From assembly GCA_030849965.1 (NCBI GenBank), contig JAVDKL010000002.1, forward strand, positions 558,001 to 622,000: a DNA stretch of 64,000 bases, read 5' to 3'. Below, one piece after another: positions 8,010 through 16,616 of the stretch. The stretch is from Schauerella fraxinea (GTDB lineage: Bacteria; Pseudomonadota; Gammaproteobacteria; Burkholderiales; Burkholderiaceae_B). Position 1 is the stretch's first letter, and each line of letters begins with the position of its first letter. Made by a program: the position numbers and the translations under genes. The notes below the pieces were generated by a model, which had not been told where the DNA came from, ran no database searches, and was given only the letters and a program-made list of their open reading frames with translations.

Positions 8010-8864
8010 ATGGAACAGGTTCTTTTCATCGTCTGGCGAGAGAGCGTGGAAGCGCTGCTGATCGTCGGCATTCTCTATACCTGGTTGCGCGCCACGCCCG
8101 AAGGCCGGCGCGGCTTGCCGTATCTTTGGGGTGGTGTGGCGGCCGGCCTGGCTTTGGCAGTGATGCTGGCGCTGGTGCTGTTGGGCGTTTCGTCCTGGCT
8201 GAGCGACGAAGGTCAGGAGTGGTTCCAGGCCGGCATGGCGCTGGTCGCCTGCGCGCTTGTGGTGCAGATGGTGTTCTGGATGCGCAAGCACGGTCGCACG
8301 CTTCAGAGCGAACTGCAGAGCGGCGCGCGCGATTCGATGAACGCGTCGAGCTGGTGGGGCTTGCTGGTACTCGTCATGATCGCGGTGGCGCGCGAGGGCA
8401 GCGAAACCGTGGTGTTCCTGTATGGCACCGTGGCTGCCGGCGAAGCAGCGTCTGACATGGCCATGCTTGCGTTGGCCGGTATCGGGGGATTCTTCGCTGC
8501 GCTCATCACTTTTTATATTTTGCAGCTGGGCGGCAAGTTCATCACCTGGCGTCGCTTTTTCGCCGTCACCGAAATACTCTTGCTGCTGCTCGCGGCCGCC
8601 CTGTTGATCGGCGGGCTCGATCACCTCATTTCATTGGGTGTGGTGCCGACCTTGGTCGATCCGATCTGGGACAGCTCCCGGTTGCTGGACGACAGCAGCG
8701 GCATCGGCAAGGTATTGGCCGATTTCGCCGGTTATCGCGCCTTTCCGGCGTTGACGTCAGTCATCGTCTGGGTGCTCTATTGGGTGATCGTGGTGGCGCT
8801 GCTGCGCCGCGCGCAGCCCGAGGCCGCGCCGCGTAATACCGTGGCGCGTGCGCCAGCGCCATGA
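8010..8864 (+). CDS. ftrC: FTR1-family iron permease FtrC
   Basis: 284 residues, polytopic membrane protein with about seven hydrophobic helices. The two iron-binding REXXE motifs of the FTR1/OFeT family are present: RESVE at residues 10-14 and REGSE at 128-132. It moves iron across the inner membrane in partnership with the periplasmic FtrA and FtrB and the redox protein FtrD. Its stop overlaps the ftrD start (ATGA), indicating coupled translation. Confidence 0.94.
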   Translation: MEQVLFIVWRESVEALLIVGILYTWLRATPEGRRGLPYLWGGVAAGLALAVMLALVLLGVSSWLSDEGQEWFQAGMALVACALVVQMVFWMRKHGRTLQSELQSGARDSMNASSWWGLLVLVMIAVAREGSETVVFLYGTVAAGEAASDMAMLALAGIGGFFAALITFYILQLGGKFITWRRFFAVTEILLLLLAAALLIGGLDHLISLGVVPTLVDPIWDSSRLLDDSSGIGKVLADFAGYRAFPALTSVIVWVLYWVIVVALLRRAQPEAAPRNTVARAPAP

Positions 8865-10252
8865 CTGCCGTGCTCGCCCGTTCGGCTTCGCGCGCGGCGG
8901 ATTTCCTGCGCGATCATGCCCCACTGCTTCGCAAGTTGCAGTGGGGCATTGTGCTTGTGTACGCCTTTTTGCTTATTGTGCCGGCGATCATGCCGCTGCC
9001 GGATAATGCCGCCTCGGTCTTCAATAATCTGACCGTGGTCTCGCAGTTCGCGTTTTGGGGCATCTGGTGGCCTTTCGTACTGGTGTCGATGCCCTTGCTG
9101 GGCCGAACCTGGTGCGGCACGCTCTGTCCGGAAGGGATGTTGTCGGAGTGGGCCAGCGAGCACGGCCAGGGTCACGCCATCCCCAAGTGGATGCGGTGGG
9201 GCGGCTGGCCCTTCGTGGCGTTCGCGGGCACCACCGTCTACGGTCAGTTGATCAGCGTATATCAATATCCGGCAGCGGTACTCGTGGTGCTGGGCGGATC
9301 GACCGTGGCGGCCATGATCGTGGGGTGGCGCTATGGCCGCAGCAAGCGTGTCTGGTGCAAATACCTCTGTCCGGTCAATGGGGTCTTCAATCTGCTGGCC
9401 AAGATGGCGCCGTGGCATTTCAAAGTCGACGAAACCGCGTGGCGCCATCCGGTCGTGCGCATCGAGTCGATCAACTGTGCGCCGCTGGTTCCGTTGCGGC
9501 ACATGAAGGGCGCGGGCGACTGCCATATGTGCGGCCGGTGCAGCGGCTATCGCGGCGCGATCACGTTAACGCCACGATCTCCGGAAGAAGAGATCGTCAA
9601 CGTGGCGGACGGCGATCCCTGGCAGACCGCGTTGATCCTGTTTGGCATGATGGGCTTGGCCATGGGCGCCTTCCTGTGGAGCGCAAGTCCGTGGTTCGTG
9701 GTGTACAAGCAGGCGGCAGCCACGTGGTTGGTCGAGCACGATATTTTGTGGCCGCTGCTGGACAACGCGCCCTGGTACATCCTCACTCACTACCCGGAGC
9801 TCAACGACAGTTTTTCGTGGCTGGACGGCTCGGGCATTTTGCTGTTCGTCGTGGGCGCCATGGTGGTGATCGGCGGCGCGGCGTTTGCCGGCCTTTGGGT
9901 GGCCGATCGCGTGTTGCCGCCGGTGTCGGGCGCGCCCCGCACGCCCATGGGCCGTGCCAGTCTGCACAAGCTGGCGCAATGCCTGATTCCCGTTGCCGGC
10001 GTGGGCGTGTTTCTGGGGCTCTCCGCCACCACGCTCACATTGCTCAAGCATGAAGGCATGGGCACGGGGTGGGCCAATAGCGTGCGCTTCACCTTGCTCG
10101 CGCTCGCGGTGGCGTGGAGCTTGAAAATGGGCGCGCGCATCATCGCGCAGCGTCATGGTGCGCTGTGGCAGAATGCCACGGCGCTTGCCGCCACCGCGAT
10201 CGGGCTGGTGCCCTTCGTGTGGGCATGGATCCTCTTTTTCGTGGTGTGGTGA
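8861..10252 (+). CDS. ftrD: Membrane polyferredoxin-like 4Fe-4S protein FtrD
   Basis: 463 residues, NapH/NosR-like inner membrane iron-sulfur protein. Five to six transmembrane segments are visible. Cys-rich motifs: CGTLCPEGM (Cys85, Cys89), WCKYLCPVNG (Cys166, Cys170), and CHMCGRCSG (Cys221, 224, 227) with a further Cys near residue 206. In the Bordetella ftrABCD system it is proposed to pass electrons across the membrane to re-reduce or recycle the iron/FtrB couple. Last gene of the operon. Confidence 0.9.
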   Translation: MTAVLARSASRAADFLRDHAPLLRKLQWGIVLVYAFLLIVPAIMPLPDNAASVFNNLTVVSQFAFWGIWWPFVLVSMPLLGRTWCGTLCPEGMLSEWASEHGQGHAIPKWMRWGGWPFVAFAGTTVYGQLISVYQYPAAVLVVLGGSTVAAMIVGWRYGRSKRVWCKYLCPVNGVFNLLAKMAPWHFKVDETAWRHPVVRIESINCAPLVPLRHMKGAGDCHMCGRCSGYRGAITLTPRSPEEEIVNVADGDPWQTALILFGMMGLAMGAFLWSASPWFVVYKQAAATWLVEHDILWPLLDNAPWYILTHYPELNDSFSWLDGSGILLFVVGAMVVIGGAAFAGLWVADRVLPPVSGAPRTPMGRASLHKLAQCLIPVAGVGVFLGLSATTLTLLKHEGMGTGWANSVRFTLLALAVAWSLKMGARIIAQRHGALWQNATALAATAIGLVPFVWAWILFFVVW

Positions 10253-10355
10253 AGCGCGCTCGGTGAGCAGGGTGCTTCGGCCTGTTCACCGGTAGCGTCG
10301 GGGGCGATCGTTTGGTCTCGCCCGCGGTCTATCCAACCCTTGAACGTGCTACGCC

Positions 10356-11261
10356 ATGCGCCACTACGCTTACCGACTGCTCAATGTATTTTCGGAATCG
10401 ACCTTCGACGGCAATCCGCTGTGCGTCTTTGAGGATGGCACGGGCCTGACCGATGCCGAGATGCAGTTATTGGCGCGCCAATTCAATCTTTCCGAAACCA
10501 CATTTCTGCTGCCTTCCGATGCAGCCGATCGGCGCGTGCGCGTGTTTACACCCGGCGCCGAGATGCGGTTTGCCGGACACCCCGCGATCGGCTCGGCGCA
10601 TGTGGTGCGCGCGCTCGACAAAGCTGATCGATTTCGCGATCGTGTCACCCTCGCATTTGCCGCCGGCCTGGTGCCGCTCGTGGCCGATGGGGATGTGTGG
10701 ACGTTTATCGCACCTGCGCCCAGTGGCGTGCAGGCGCGGGCGGCAGGGATTGATCGCGCAACCGCTGCGGCATGGTTCGGGCTCGCGGCCGACGATCTGG
10801 CCGACGATCCGATGTGGGTCGACACGGGCTCAGATCAGTTATTGATCCCGTTGACCAATGCCGACGCCGTCTCACGCGCCAAGCCAGACGCCGGTCTGGT
10901 CTCTGACTGGCCGACAAGCAGCATTGGACGGCGCACGGCCTATCTCTTCGAGGTGCCGAAGGCGACTACTGCGGTGGGTGGTGGCAGTGACGCATCGCGT
11001 ATAAGCGCGACGGTTCGTGTGCGCTACTTTTTCGTGCCACCCGCAGGCGGCGTTTCTGAGGATCCCGGCACGGGATCGGCGTGCGCCAATCTCGGCGGCT
11101 GGTGGCAGGCGACCCAAAAACCGTTGCCGCTGCGCGCGACGGTGATGCAGGGCGTGGAAATGCACCGAACGTGCCACTTGCAACTGCAAGTGGATGAGGG
11201 CGGCGCCATTCACGTCGGCGGACGCGTACGAGAAATAGGCCGCGGCACGATGACGCTGTAG
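10356..11261 (+). CDS. PhzF family phenazine-biosynthesis-like isomerase/epimerase
   Basis: 301 residues. PhzF/DapF-fold protein: N-terminal MRHYAYRLLNVFSESTFDGN with GNPLCVF, the catalytic Glu47 in NLSETTFLL, and AGHPAIGSAH. The second half has the matching motif EDPGTGSACANLGGWW. The family covers isomerases acting on small metabolites; no phenazine genes are present, so the name does not imply phenazine synthesis. It is a single gene ending in a terminator. Confidence 0.9.
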   Translation: MRHYAYRLLNVFSESTFDGNPLCVFEDGTGLTDAEMQLLARQFNLSETTFLLPSDAADRRVRVFTPGAEMRFAGHPAIGSAHVVRALDKADRFRDRVTLAFAAGLVPLVADGDVWTFIAPAPSGVQARAAGIDRATAAAWFGLAADDLADDPMWVDTGSDQLLIPLTNADAVSRAKPDAGLVSDWPTSSIGRRTAYLFEVPKATTAVGGGSDASRISATVRVRYFFVPPAGGVSEDPGTGSACANLGGWWQATQKPLPLRATVMQGVEMHRTCHLQLQVDEGGAIHVGGRVREIGRGTMTL

Positions 11262-11300
11262 ACGAAAAAAATGCGCACTCGAAAGCGCGCATTTTTCGTC
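11261..11300. terminator. Bidirectional terminator between phzF-like gene and BON gene
   Basis: Long hairpin: GACGAAAAA...ATGCGC pairs with GCGCATTTTTCGTC around an 8-10 base loop. It overlaps the last base of the phzF-like stop codon. A-rich and T-rich arms suit both strands; the flanking genes converge. Confidence 0.85.
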
Positions 11301-11358
11301 CCGGAGAAAAGGCGGCCAAAAGCGCGTATTGGGCGCTGGCCGCTTTCCCTCAACCGGT

Positions 11359-11703
11359 TTACTTGGCCTTGGTGGCGTCAACCTTGATCAGGTTTTTGAC
11401 TTGCTTCACACCGTTGACGTCACGGGTCACGCGAGCGGCCAGGTCGGCTTGGGCGGCCGTAGCCACAGTACCCGTCAGTTGAACCACGCCTTCGGTCGTT
11501 TCGACGGCGACGTCCAAAGCGCTGAGATCTTTCTCGGCAACGATGGCGGCCTTGACCTTGGTGGTCAGTACGGCGTCGGAGGTGTATTCACCCACGGATT
11601 GCTTCGGCTCATTGGTCGTCGTCGTGCTGGCGGCCATGGTGATGGACGAAAAGGCGACGGTCGAGCCAATGGCGGCGGCGGCGAGCAGTTTTTGAAAATT
11701 CAT
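11359..11703 (-). CDS. BON domain periplasmic protein (OsmY-like)
   Basis: 114 residues: signal peptide MNFQKLLAAAAIGSTVAFSSITMAAS, then a single BON domain (SDAVLTTKVKAAIVAEKDL, VAVETTEGVVQLTGTVAT, VNGVKQVKNLI). BON domains bind lipids/membranes and occur in osmotic stress proteins; E. coli OsmY has two, this protein has one. Start at the ATG behind TAGGAG. The next gene on the same strand encodes a DUF1328 membrane protein, a stress-type pairing seen in other betaproteobacteria. Confidence 0.9.
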   Translation of the reverse strand: MNFQKLLAAAAIGSTVAFSSITMAASTTTTNEPKQSVGEYTSDAVLTTKVKAAIVAEKDLSALDVAVETTEGVVQLTGTVATAAQADLAARVTRDVNGVKQVKNLIKVDATKAK

Positions 11704-11755
11704 GAGTAATCTCCTACTGGGTAAACAAAGACAGGTTGCGCGGCAAACGTCGCGC

Positions 11756-11920
11756 TTATTTTTTTCGGAACATGCCGCTAAGTATCGAAAGCACGGCGAG
11801 CACGAGAAAAACGTAAAACAAAATTTTGGCGATACCTGCAGCACCGGCAGCGATGTTGCCGAAGCCCAGGATGGCGGCGATGATCGCGATGACGAAAAAG
11901 ACAACTGCGTAATGCAGCAT
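11756..11920 (-). CDS. DUF1328 family small membrane protein (YtjA-like)
   Basis: 54 residues, [20 protein letters not shown] to MFRKK. Two hydrophobic helices with [20 protein letters not shown] between and after: the full DUF1328 pattern. Function unknown; members are often stress-induced. Good ribosome site (ACAGGAGCATCACC before ATG). It lies 52 bases before the BON gene on the same strand, so the two are probably cotranscribed. Confidence 0.9.
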   Translation of the reverse strand: MLHYAVVFFVIAIIAAILGFGNIAAGAAGIAKILFYVFLVLAVLSILSGMFRKK

Positions 11921-12381
11921 GGTGATGCTCCTGTCGGTTCGCGGCGCGTCCAACGCATTGATCAAATAAACCTGCTGGATCGTTTTCAAACGTCTGCTGG
12001 ATCGTCTTCCATTCGATTCTCGGGCAGTCGGACGGTAATGAAGATTCTCAAGCAGTCGGCTGGCGCTGAAAGTCGATCGGAGGGATAAGCCACCTACGCC
12101 TTCACAACATCTCAACCAGCGAGGTCAAGTTACGGTTGTGCCGCAGCCCTGTCAAACGGGCCTTGTGGGTAAATGTAACGCCGATGACCCGGCATATTTG
12201 TGATCTGCAGCATGCAGAATTTCCCGATGACGCTATCGTGTGACGACCGCGGCAGTGGCATCGCCACGACGGGATTGCAAACCCTACCGATCAGCGTGCA
12301 ACCATCGAAAGATCGCGGACTGCGACCGTTACAAGTGGGCAATGCTTTGATCGGCTTTGCATTCTCGACGTTACACCGCGG
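11921..12381. other. Intergenic stretch without recognised genes
   Basis: 461 bases, lower in G+C than the genes around it, between the DUF1328 gene and the end of the kinase-like gene (both on the minus strand). TGCTGGATCGTTTTC and TGCTGGATCGTCTTC (about 11973-12010) form a spaced direct repeat. Reading frames here are short and unconvincing. It should contain the DUF1328-BON promoter. Confidence 0.5.
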
Positions 12382-13062
12382 TCATAGCTTGAGGGCTTTC
12401 GGCACCAGTTTCGCGGCGCTGTACACCTGGCGAAAGATCGCGATCTCGTCTTCCGATAAACCGCGCTTGCGCAGTCCATGGAAAAGCCGACGCAGATCGG
12501 AGTTGGCGGCCTGCGCGGCAGTCAGACATCGCCGGCCCAGTTCGAGATCCATCAATGCGATCTGCGGATCGGCATCGTCGCCGTCGCAATGCGCGAAGAT
12601 TTCTTTTGGATAGAGATGACCATGCTTGAATGCCGCGCGATGCATGCGCAGCAGGTGCTCGGCCAGCAAGCGGTAGATTTTTGCGCGTGTATGTGCCGGC
12701 CATCGATTGTCGCGTAAGCCTTGCTCCAAACTCACATACCCTGCCAATTCGCGCGTGGCCAGTACGGCTTCCCAAATGCCCCCCACACGCCGCATATCGA
12801 AATGCACCAGTTTGGGCGTGGACACCCCAAGCTGGTTCAGGCGTTTCAGATTGCGCGCTTCACGCAAGAACGTGGGACGCCCGAGCGGGTAGCGCAGCGA
12901 CTTGAACAGGAAATTGCGTTGCCGCTTGATGTAGTAGCCGTTGCCGTCGGCGTCACGCACAAATTGCACGCCACTTTCTCCGCCACGCCGATGATTGGGC
13001 GGCTCGACCCACTCGCCTTGCCATTGCCACCAATCGATTGTCTGGGTTTGCGCGTGAGGCAC
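12382..13062 (-). CDS. Lipopolysaccharide kinase (Kdo/WaaP, InaA) family protein
   Basis: 226 residues. Kinase-like fold of the Kdo/WaaP/InaA group: Lys46 in YYIKRQ, Glu68 in FLREARNL, catalytic-loop-like HGHLYPKEIF (His149) and metal-binding-type Asp172 in IALMDLELGRR. These correspond to the small protein-kinase-like enzymes that phosphorylate LPS core sugars, though the substrate is unknown. GTG start at 13062 preceded by GGAGACGCA, which itself lies at the stop of the upstream acyltransferase gene, so the two are coupled. Confidence 0.82.
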   Translation of the reverse strand: MPHAQTQTIDWWQWQGEWVEPPNHRRGGESGVQFVRDADGNGYYIKRQRNFLFKSLRYPLGRPTFLREARNLKRLNQLGVSTPKLVHFDMRRVGGIWEAVLATRELAGYVSLEQGLRDNRWPAHTRAKIYRLLAEHLLRMHRAAFKHGHLYPKEIFAHCDGDDADPQIALMDLELGRRCLTAAQAANSDLRRLFHGLRKRGLSEDEIAIFRQVYSAAKLVPKALKL

Positions 13063-13076
13063 TGCGTCTCCTGCAT

Positions 13077-14219
13077 TCAGCTAACGGGTATTTTCTTGAA
13101 TGGGGTGTGTTGTTCGAGTTCGCCGATATAGGCGTCGATCGCCTCGGTTTCGCGGTCGAGAAAATCGCCGATGGCTTCGGCAAATCGTTCGTCGGCAATC
13201 CAATGGGCGGACCATGTCGGCGTGGGCAACAATCCGCGCGCCATCTTGTGTTCGCCTTGCGCGCCACCCTCGAAGGCCGTCAATCCATGCGCAATACAGT
13301 AGGCAATGCTCTGTAGATAACAGGTTTCGAAGTGCAGGCCGGAGACGAAGGATTGCGTGCCCCAATAGCGGCCATACACAATGCCATCAGCCACCACATC
13401 CAGGGCGCACGCGATCGGTGCGCCGTCGCGATAAGCCATGATGAGCAGCAACTGCTCGGGCATCTCGGCATGCCATCGCGCAAAACACTCGCGTGATAAA
13501 TAGGGCGGGTTGCCGTGGTCGTAATACGTTTGCGCATAGCACCGATAAAAGAAATCCAGCGCGGCTTCGTCCAGTGTGGCACCGCGCAACCAGGTGAACG
13601 AGACGCCCGCATCGGCTACCCGCCGGCGATCCTGTTTGATTTTCTTGCGCTTGTCGTGACTCATGGTCGCGAGAAACGCATCCATGTCGGCGTAATCCGC
13701 ATTGCGCCAATGAAATTGCACCCCTTCACGCAGCATGAAGCCCGATTGCGATAGCGCCTCGACATCGGCGGCGTGGGTAAACAAGATGTGCAACGATGCA
13801 ATGTGGTGATGCTTGGCCAGCGCGATGGCGCCGCGTGCCAGCATCACGCGATGGTCGTGCGTGTGGGCCAGCAGCCGCGGCCCGCTGACTGGCGTAAAGG
13901 GCACCGCGCACAGGAGCTTCGGGTAGTACGCCAAACCGTGACGCGCAAATGCATCGGCCCAGGCGTAGTCGAATACATATTCGCCGCGAGAATGCGCTTT
14001 CACATAAAGGGGCATTGCGCCGACCAGACGACCGTTTTGACGCAGGGCCAGAAAGTAGGGCGTCCAGCCGGTGCGCGTCGAGGCGCACCCGGTATCGTGC
14101 AGGGCGCTCAAAAACGCATGCTGCATGAATGGATACGTGCCAGCAAGGGCGTTCCATTCCGGCGCGGTAAACGCGTCAAGTGAAGTCTCAATCGTGAGAA
14201 CGGGGTCGTTGGCGTCCAT
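13077..14219 (-). CDS. GNAT-fold acyltransferase, DUF482 / FemAB-like family
   Basis: 380 residues. Matches the DUF482 'peptidogalycan biosynthesis' group of GNAT-like proteins: PFMQHAFLSALHDTGCAS near the N-terminus, SHDKRKKIKQDRRRV in the middle, then YYDHGNPPYLSRECF, YGRYWGTQSFVSGLHFETCY and FEGGAQGEHKMARGLLPTPTWSAHWI. The precise substrate is not known. Start at ATG 14219 (MDANDPVLTIETSL). It is upstream of and probably cotranscribed with the kinase-like gene; the next gene upstream diverges. Confidence 0.85.
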   Translation of the reverse strand: MDANDPVLTIETSLDAFTAPEWNALAGTYPFMQHAFLSALHDTGCASTRTGWTPYFLALRQNGRLVGAMPLYVKAHSRGEYVFDYAWADAFARHGLAYYPKLLCAVPFTPVSGPRLLAHTHDHRVMLARGAIALAKHHHIASLHILFTHAADVEALSQSGFMLREGVQFHWRNADYADMDAFLATMSHDKRKKIKQDRRRVADAGVSFTWLRGATLDEAALDFFYRCYAQTYYDHGNPPYLSRECFARWHAEMPEQLLLIMAYRDGAPIACALDVVADGIVYGRYWGTQSFVSGLHFETCYLQSIAYCIAHGLTAFEGGAQGEHKMARGLLPTPTWSAHWIADERFAEAIGDFLDRETEAIDAYIGELEQHTPFKKIPVS

Positions 14220-14334
14220 GCGGCGATTATGGCAGGTTGCAGCGGATGGGATAATGACCGCCGATCGAAACGTGTCGCCAGTGCGCCAGCACCGGATGCG
14301 GCTTCGCCACAAGATCGTCAATAGGAACCCGTTT

Positions 14335-15213
14335 TTGAATCACGACTTGTCCATCCGGCACCTGGCGCTTGCCGCGCTCGTGTGCTGCGATCCCGCAGAT
14401 AAAGTGGCGGCCGTACGCGCAATCCCTGACGACGCGCCGATCGATGCCCCTCAACGCCTCACCGCGTCCTTGCCCGTGCCGGGCCGGCCAGCCAAGCCGG
14501 ATTGCGTGCCGCCCGCACAGGTGCCACGCCGCGCGATCGGCACCCCGGCCGGCCGCGCGGCCTTGCTGCATGCGATTGCGCACATCGAATTCAATGCCAT
14601 CAATCTTGCGCTCGACGCGCTGTGGCGCTTTGAAGGCATGCCGCCCGACTACTATCGCGATTGGCTGATCGTTGCGAAAGAAGAGGCGTATCACTTCACG
14701 TTATTGCAGGATCATCTGGCGACTTTGGGACATCGCTACGGCGACTTTCCGGCGCACGAGGGGCTTTGGCAGATGGCCGAGCGCACGCAAGACGACGTGC
14801 TGGCGCGCATGGCGCTCGTGCCCCGCACGCTCGAGGCGCGTGGATTGGATGCCTCGCCCGCCATCCGCGACAAGCTCATCCGGGTGGGCGATGAGGCGGG
14901 CGCGGCAATCCTCGACATTATTTTGCGTGACGAGATCGGTCATGTTGCGATCGGCAATCGCTGGTACCGCTACGCCTGCGCGCAGCAGGGGCTGGCGCCG
15001 CTGGCAGCCTACCCGGTGCTTGCCGCGAAATACGACGCGCCACGGCTGCGGGGGCCCTTTAATCTCGCGGCGCGGCGGCAAGCGGGTTTCGACGAAGACG
15101 AACTCGCCGCGCTCGATGCGCCGCGTGATGTATCCAGTGAGTCGGCTAAAGGTGGCTCAACAATCGACTCTATAGGGCAACACGCTTTACCGGGCCGTGA
15201 TCGACGGAGCTGA
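14335..15213 (+). CDS. DUF455 family ferritin-like protein
   Basis: About 292 residues. The family core is HIEFNAINLALDALWRF, EEAYHFTLLQDHLATLG and RDEIGHVAIGNRWY, with Glu and His residues spaced as in ferritin-like di-iron proteins. DUF455 proteins are of uncertain function; some resemble MiaE-type hydroxylases. Start: TTG at 14335 with AGGA 8 bases upstream, giving the family-like N-terminus LNHDLSIRHLALAAL. An ATG at 14254 would add 27 residues that do not look conserved. Divergent from the acyltransferase gene. Confidence 0.85.
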   Translation: MNHDLSIRHLALAALVCCDPADKVAAVRAIPDDAPIDAPQRLTASLPVPGRPAKPDCVPPAQVPRRAIGTPAGRAALLHAIAHIEFNAINLALDALWRFEGMPPDYYRDWLIVAKEEAYHFTLLQDHLATLGHRYGDFPAHEGLWQMAERTQDDVLARMALVPRTLEARGLDASPAIRDKLIRVGDEAGAAILDIILRDEIGHVAIGNRWYRYACAQQGLAPLAAYPVLAAKYDAPRLRGPFNLAARRQAGFDEDELAALDAPRDVSSESAKGGSTIDSIGQHALPGRDRRS

Positions 15214-15277
15214 TCGGACCTGTTGAGGCTAGCTGTGGTGACGCAACGCCGTCATCATGCCACCCCAGCGTCATCAT

Positions 15278-15320
15278 GTCGGCCAAGTGGAGAGGTCAGC
15301 CAAGTGGAGAGGTCAGCTCC
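15278..15320. repeat. Short tandem repeat (17 bp, 2.5 units)
   Basis: GTCGGCCAAGTGGAGAG, GTCAGCCAAGTGGAGAG and a partial GTCAGCTCC follow each other, about 65 bases after the DUF455 stop. A GTCATCATG direct repeat lies just before it. Confidence 0.8.
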
Positions 15321-15483
15321 AGGGGTGTTGTTGGGTAACTGCCCTCGCAAATGTTGATTTGCAGCGCCTTCAACCGCTGTCTAACTGAAGCAAACCTTAA
15401 CGGTTTGACGCCAGCCTCTAACGCTTCAAGGGCATGGGCAGTGATAGGGTGAGGACTCTCGTCAACTTTTGTCAGGACGCCCC

Positions 15484-16185
15484 ATGTCGCTCAAATTCAG
15501 ATTGCCCGCCGCCGCCGCATTGTCGATGGCCTTGTTTGCCGGAGCGGCAGGCGCGGCCGACACCACCGCCGCCTTTACGTTGCCGCCGCTGCCCTATGCG
15601 GCCAACGCGCTCGAGCCTGCAATCGATGCGCAAACGATGACGTTGCATCACGATAAGCATCATCAGGCTTACGTCGATAATCTCAACGGCAAAGTGAAGG
15701 ATTTCCCGGCGCTGCAGGGCGCCAAGATCGAAACCGTGATGGCACAAGTGTCGAAGTATGACGCTGCCGTTCGTAATAACGGAGGCGGCCACTATAACCA
15801 CAGCCTGTTCTGGACCATCATGGCGCCGGTCGATAAGGGCGGCAAACCAGGTGCGGCGCTGCAAAAGCGGATCGCCCAGGATTTCAAGTCGCAAGACGAG
15901 ATGGTCAAGCAATTCAGCGAGATGGCGGGCAAGAATTTTGGCTCGGGCTGGACGTGGTTGATCGTGAAGCCGGACGGCAAGCTCGCCATTACCAATACCC
16001 CCAATCAAGATAATCCGCTGATGGACGTGGTGCAGGAAAAGGGCACGCCCATTCTGGCGCTCGATACCTGGGAACACGCCTACTATCTGAAGTATCAGAA
16101 CAAGCGGCCCGAGTACGTCAAGGCCTTCTGGTCAGTCGTGAATTGGAACGAAGTCACGAAGCGCTACGATCAGGCTGCAAAGTAA
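15484..16185 (+). CDS. Exported Mn/Fe superoxide dismutase, Mn-type
   Basis: 233 residues. Converts superoxide to oxygen and peroxide. A clear signal peptide (MSLKFRLPAAAALSMALFAG...AGA, cleavage near residue 24) precedes a normal SOD starting FTLPPLPYAANALEPAID. Metal ligands: His55 (TLHHDKHH), His106 (HYNHSLFW), Asp194 and His198 (LDTWEHAYY). The active-site Gln lies in NQDNPLM (Gln175) and the position used by iron enzymes is Gly, which points to Mn type. The signal peptide predicts a periplasmic or secreted enzyme. ATG at 15484; CAGGACG upstream is a modest ribosome site. Confidence 0.92.
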   Translation: MSLKFRLPAAAALSMALFAGAAGAADTTAAFTLPPLPYAANALEPAIDAQTMTLHHDKHHQAYVDNLNGKVKDFPALQGAKIETVMAQVSKYDAAVRNNGGGHYNHSLFWTIMAPVDKGGKPGAALQKRIAQDFKSQDEMVKQFSEMAGKNFGSGWTWLIVKPDGKLAITNTPNQDNPLMDVVQEKGTPILALDTWEHAYYLKYQNKRPEYVKAFWSVVNWNEVTKRYDQAAK

Positions 16186-16282
16186 GCGGGCCTTCGGCCT
16201 CCGAGCTGAGGGGGCCTTTGGCTACCATGCGTGAAGCCGGGCCATCAGAGCGCTGCGGGGCGTCGACGATGGCCTACAGCAA

Positions 16283-16324
16283 CGCATGAAACACAAGGCA
16301 TGAAACACAGCGCATGAAACGGTG
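16283..16324. repeat. Three-unit 14-bp tandem repeat
   Basis: CGCATGAAACACAA, GGCATGAAACACAG, CGCATGAAACGGTG in a row, 75 bases before the small gene at 16399. Confidence 0.85.
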
Positions 16325-16398
16325 TGCGGAAACGTGCATGCAATGATTTCAAGCACTGCGGTTCGTGCACCAGGTTCACCTGCAAAAAGGAGCACGCA

Positions 16399-16614
16399 AT
16401 GACAATTACCAACACCGTCGACGGCGTCACTTATACGTTGCTCATTCAAGAACGAGGCGACGATACCTTCTCATGGAAAATCGCGGCCAACGATGCCGAT
16501 GGCCGCGAGAGCAAGCGCGACGAGCGCGATACCGATATTCCCTTCGAGACCGCGGCCGATGCCGAAATGGCAGGCCGCGAGGCGATGGACGCCCTCGTCA
16601 AGGGCGACCTGTAA
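16399..16614 (+). CDS. Hypothetical protein, 71 residues
   Basis: Begins MTITNTVDGVTYTLLIQERG and ends AMDALVKGDL. Acidic, soluble, with a beta-rich first half and a charged KRDERDTDIPFETAADAEMA helix. No family recognised. It has a strong ribosome site (AAAAAGGAG, 9 bases upstream) and codon use like its neighbours, so I take it as real. Its stop is 2 bases from the stop of the convergent 318-residue gene, so the two transcripts must overlap. Confidence 0.72.
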   Translation: MTITNTVDGVTYTLLIQERGDDTFSWKIAANDADGRESKRDERDTDIPFETAADAEMAGREAMDALVKGDL

Positions 16615-16616
16615 GC

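Noticed and set aside
10356-11261. Phenazine biosynthesis
   Set aside because: Only a PhzF-fold protein; none of the other phz genes are present.
16186-16212. GGCC-rich hairpin after the SOD gene
   Set aside because: Stem is short and not followed by T residues; not supported as a terminator.
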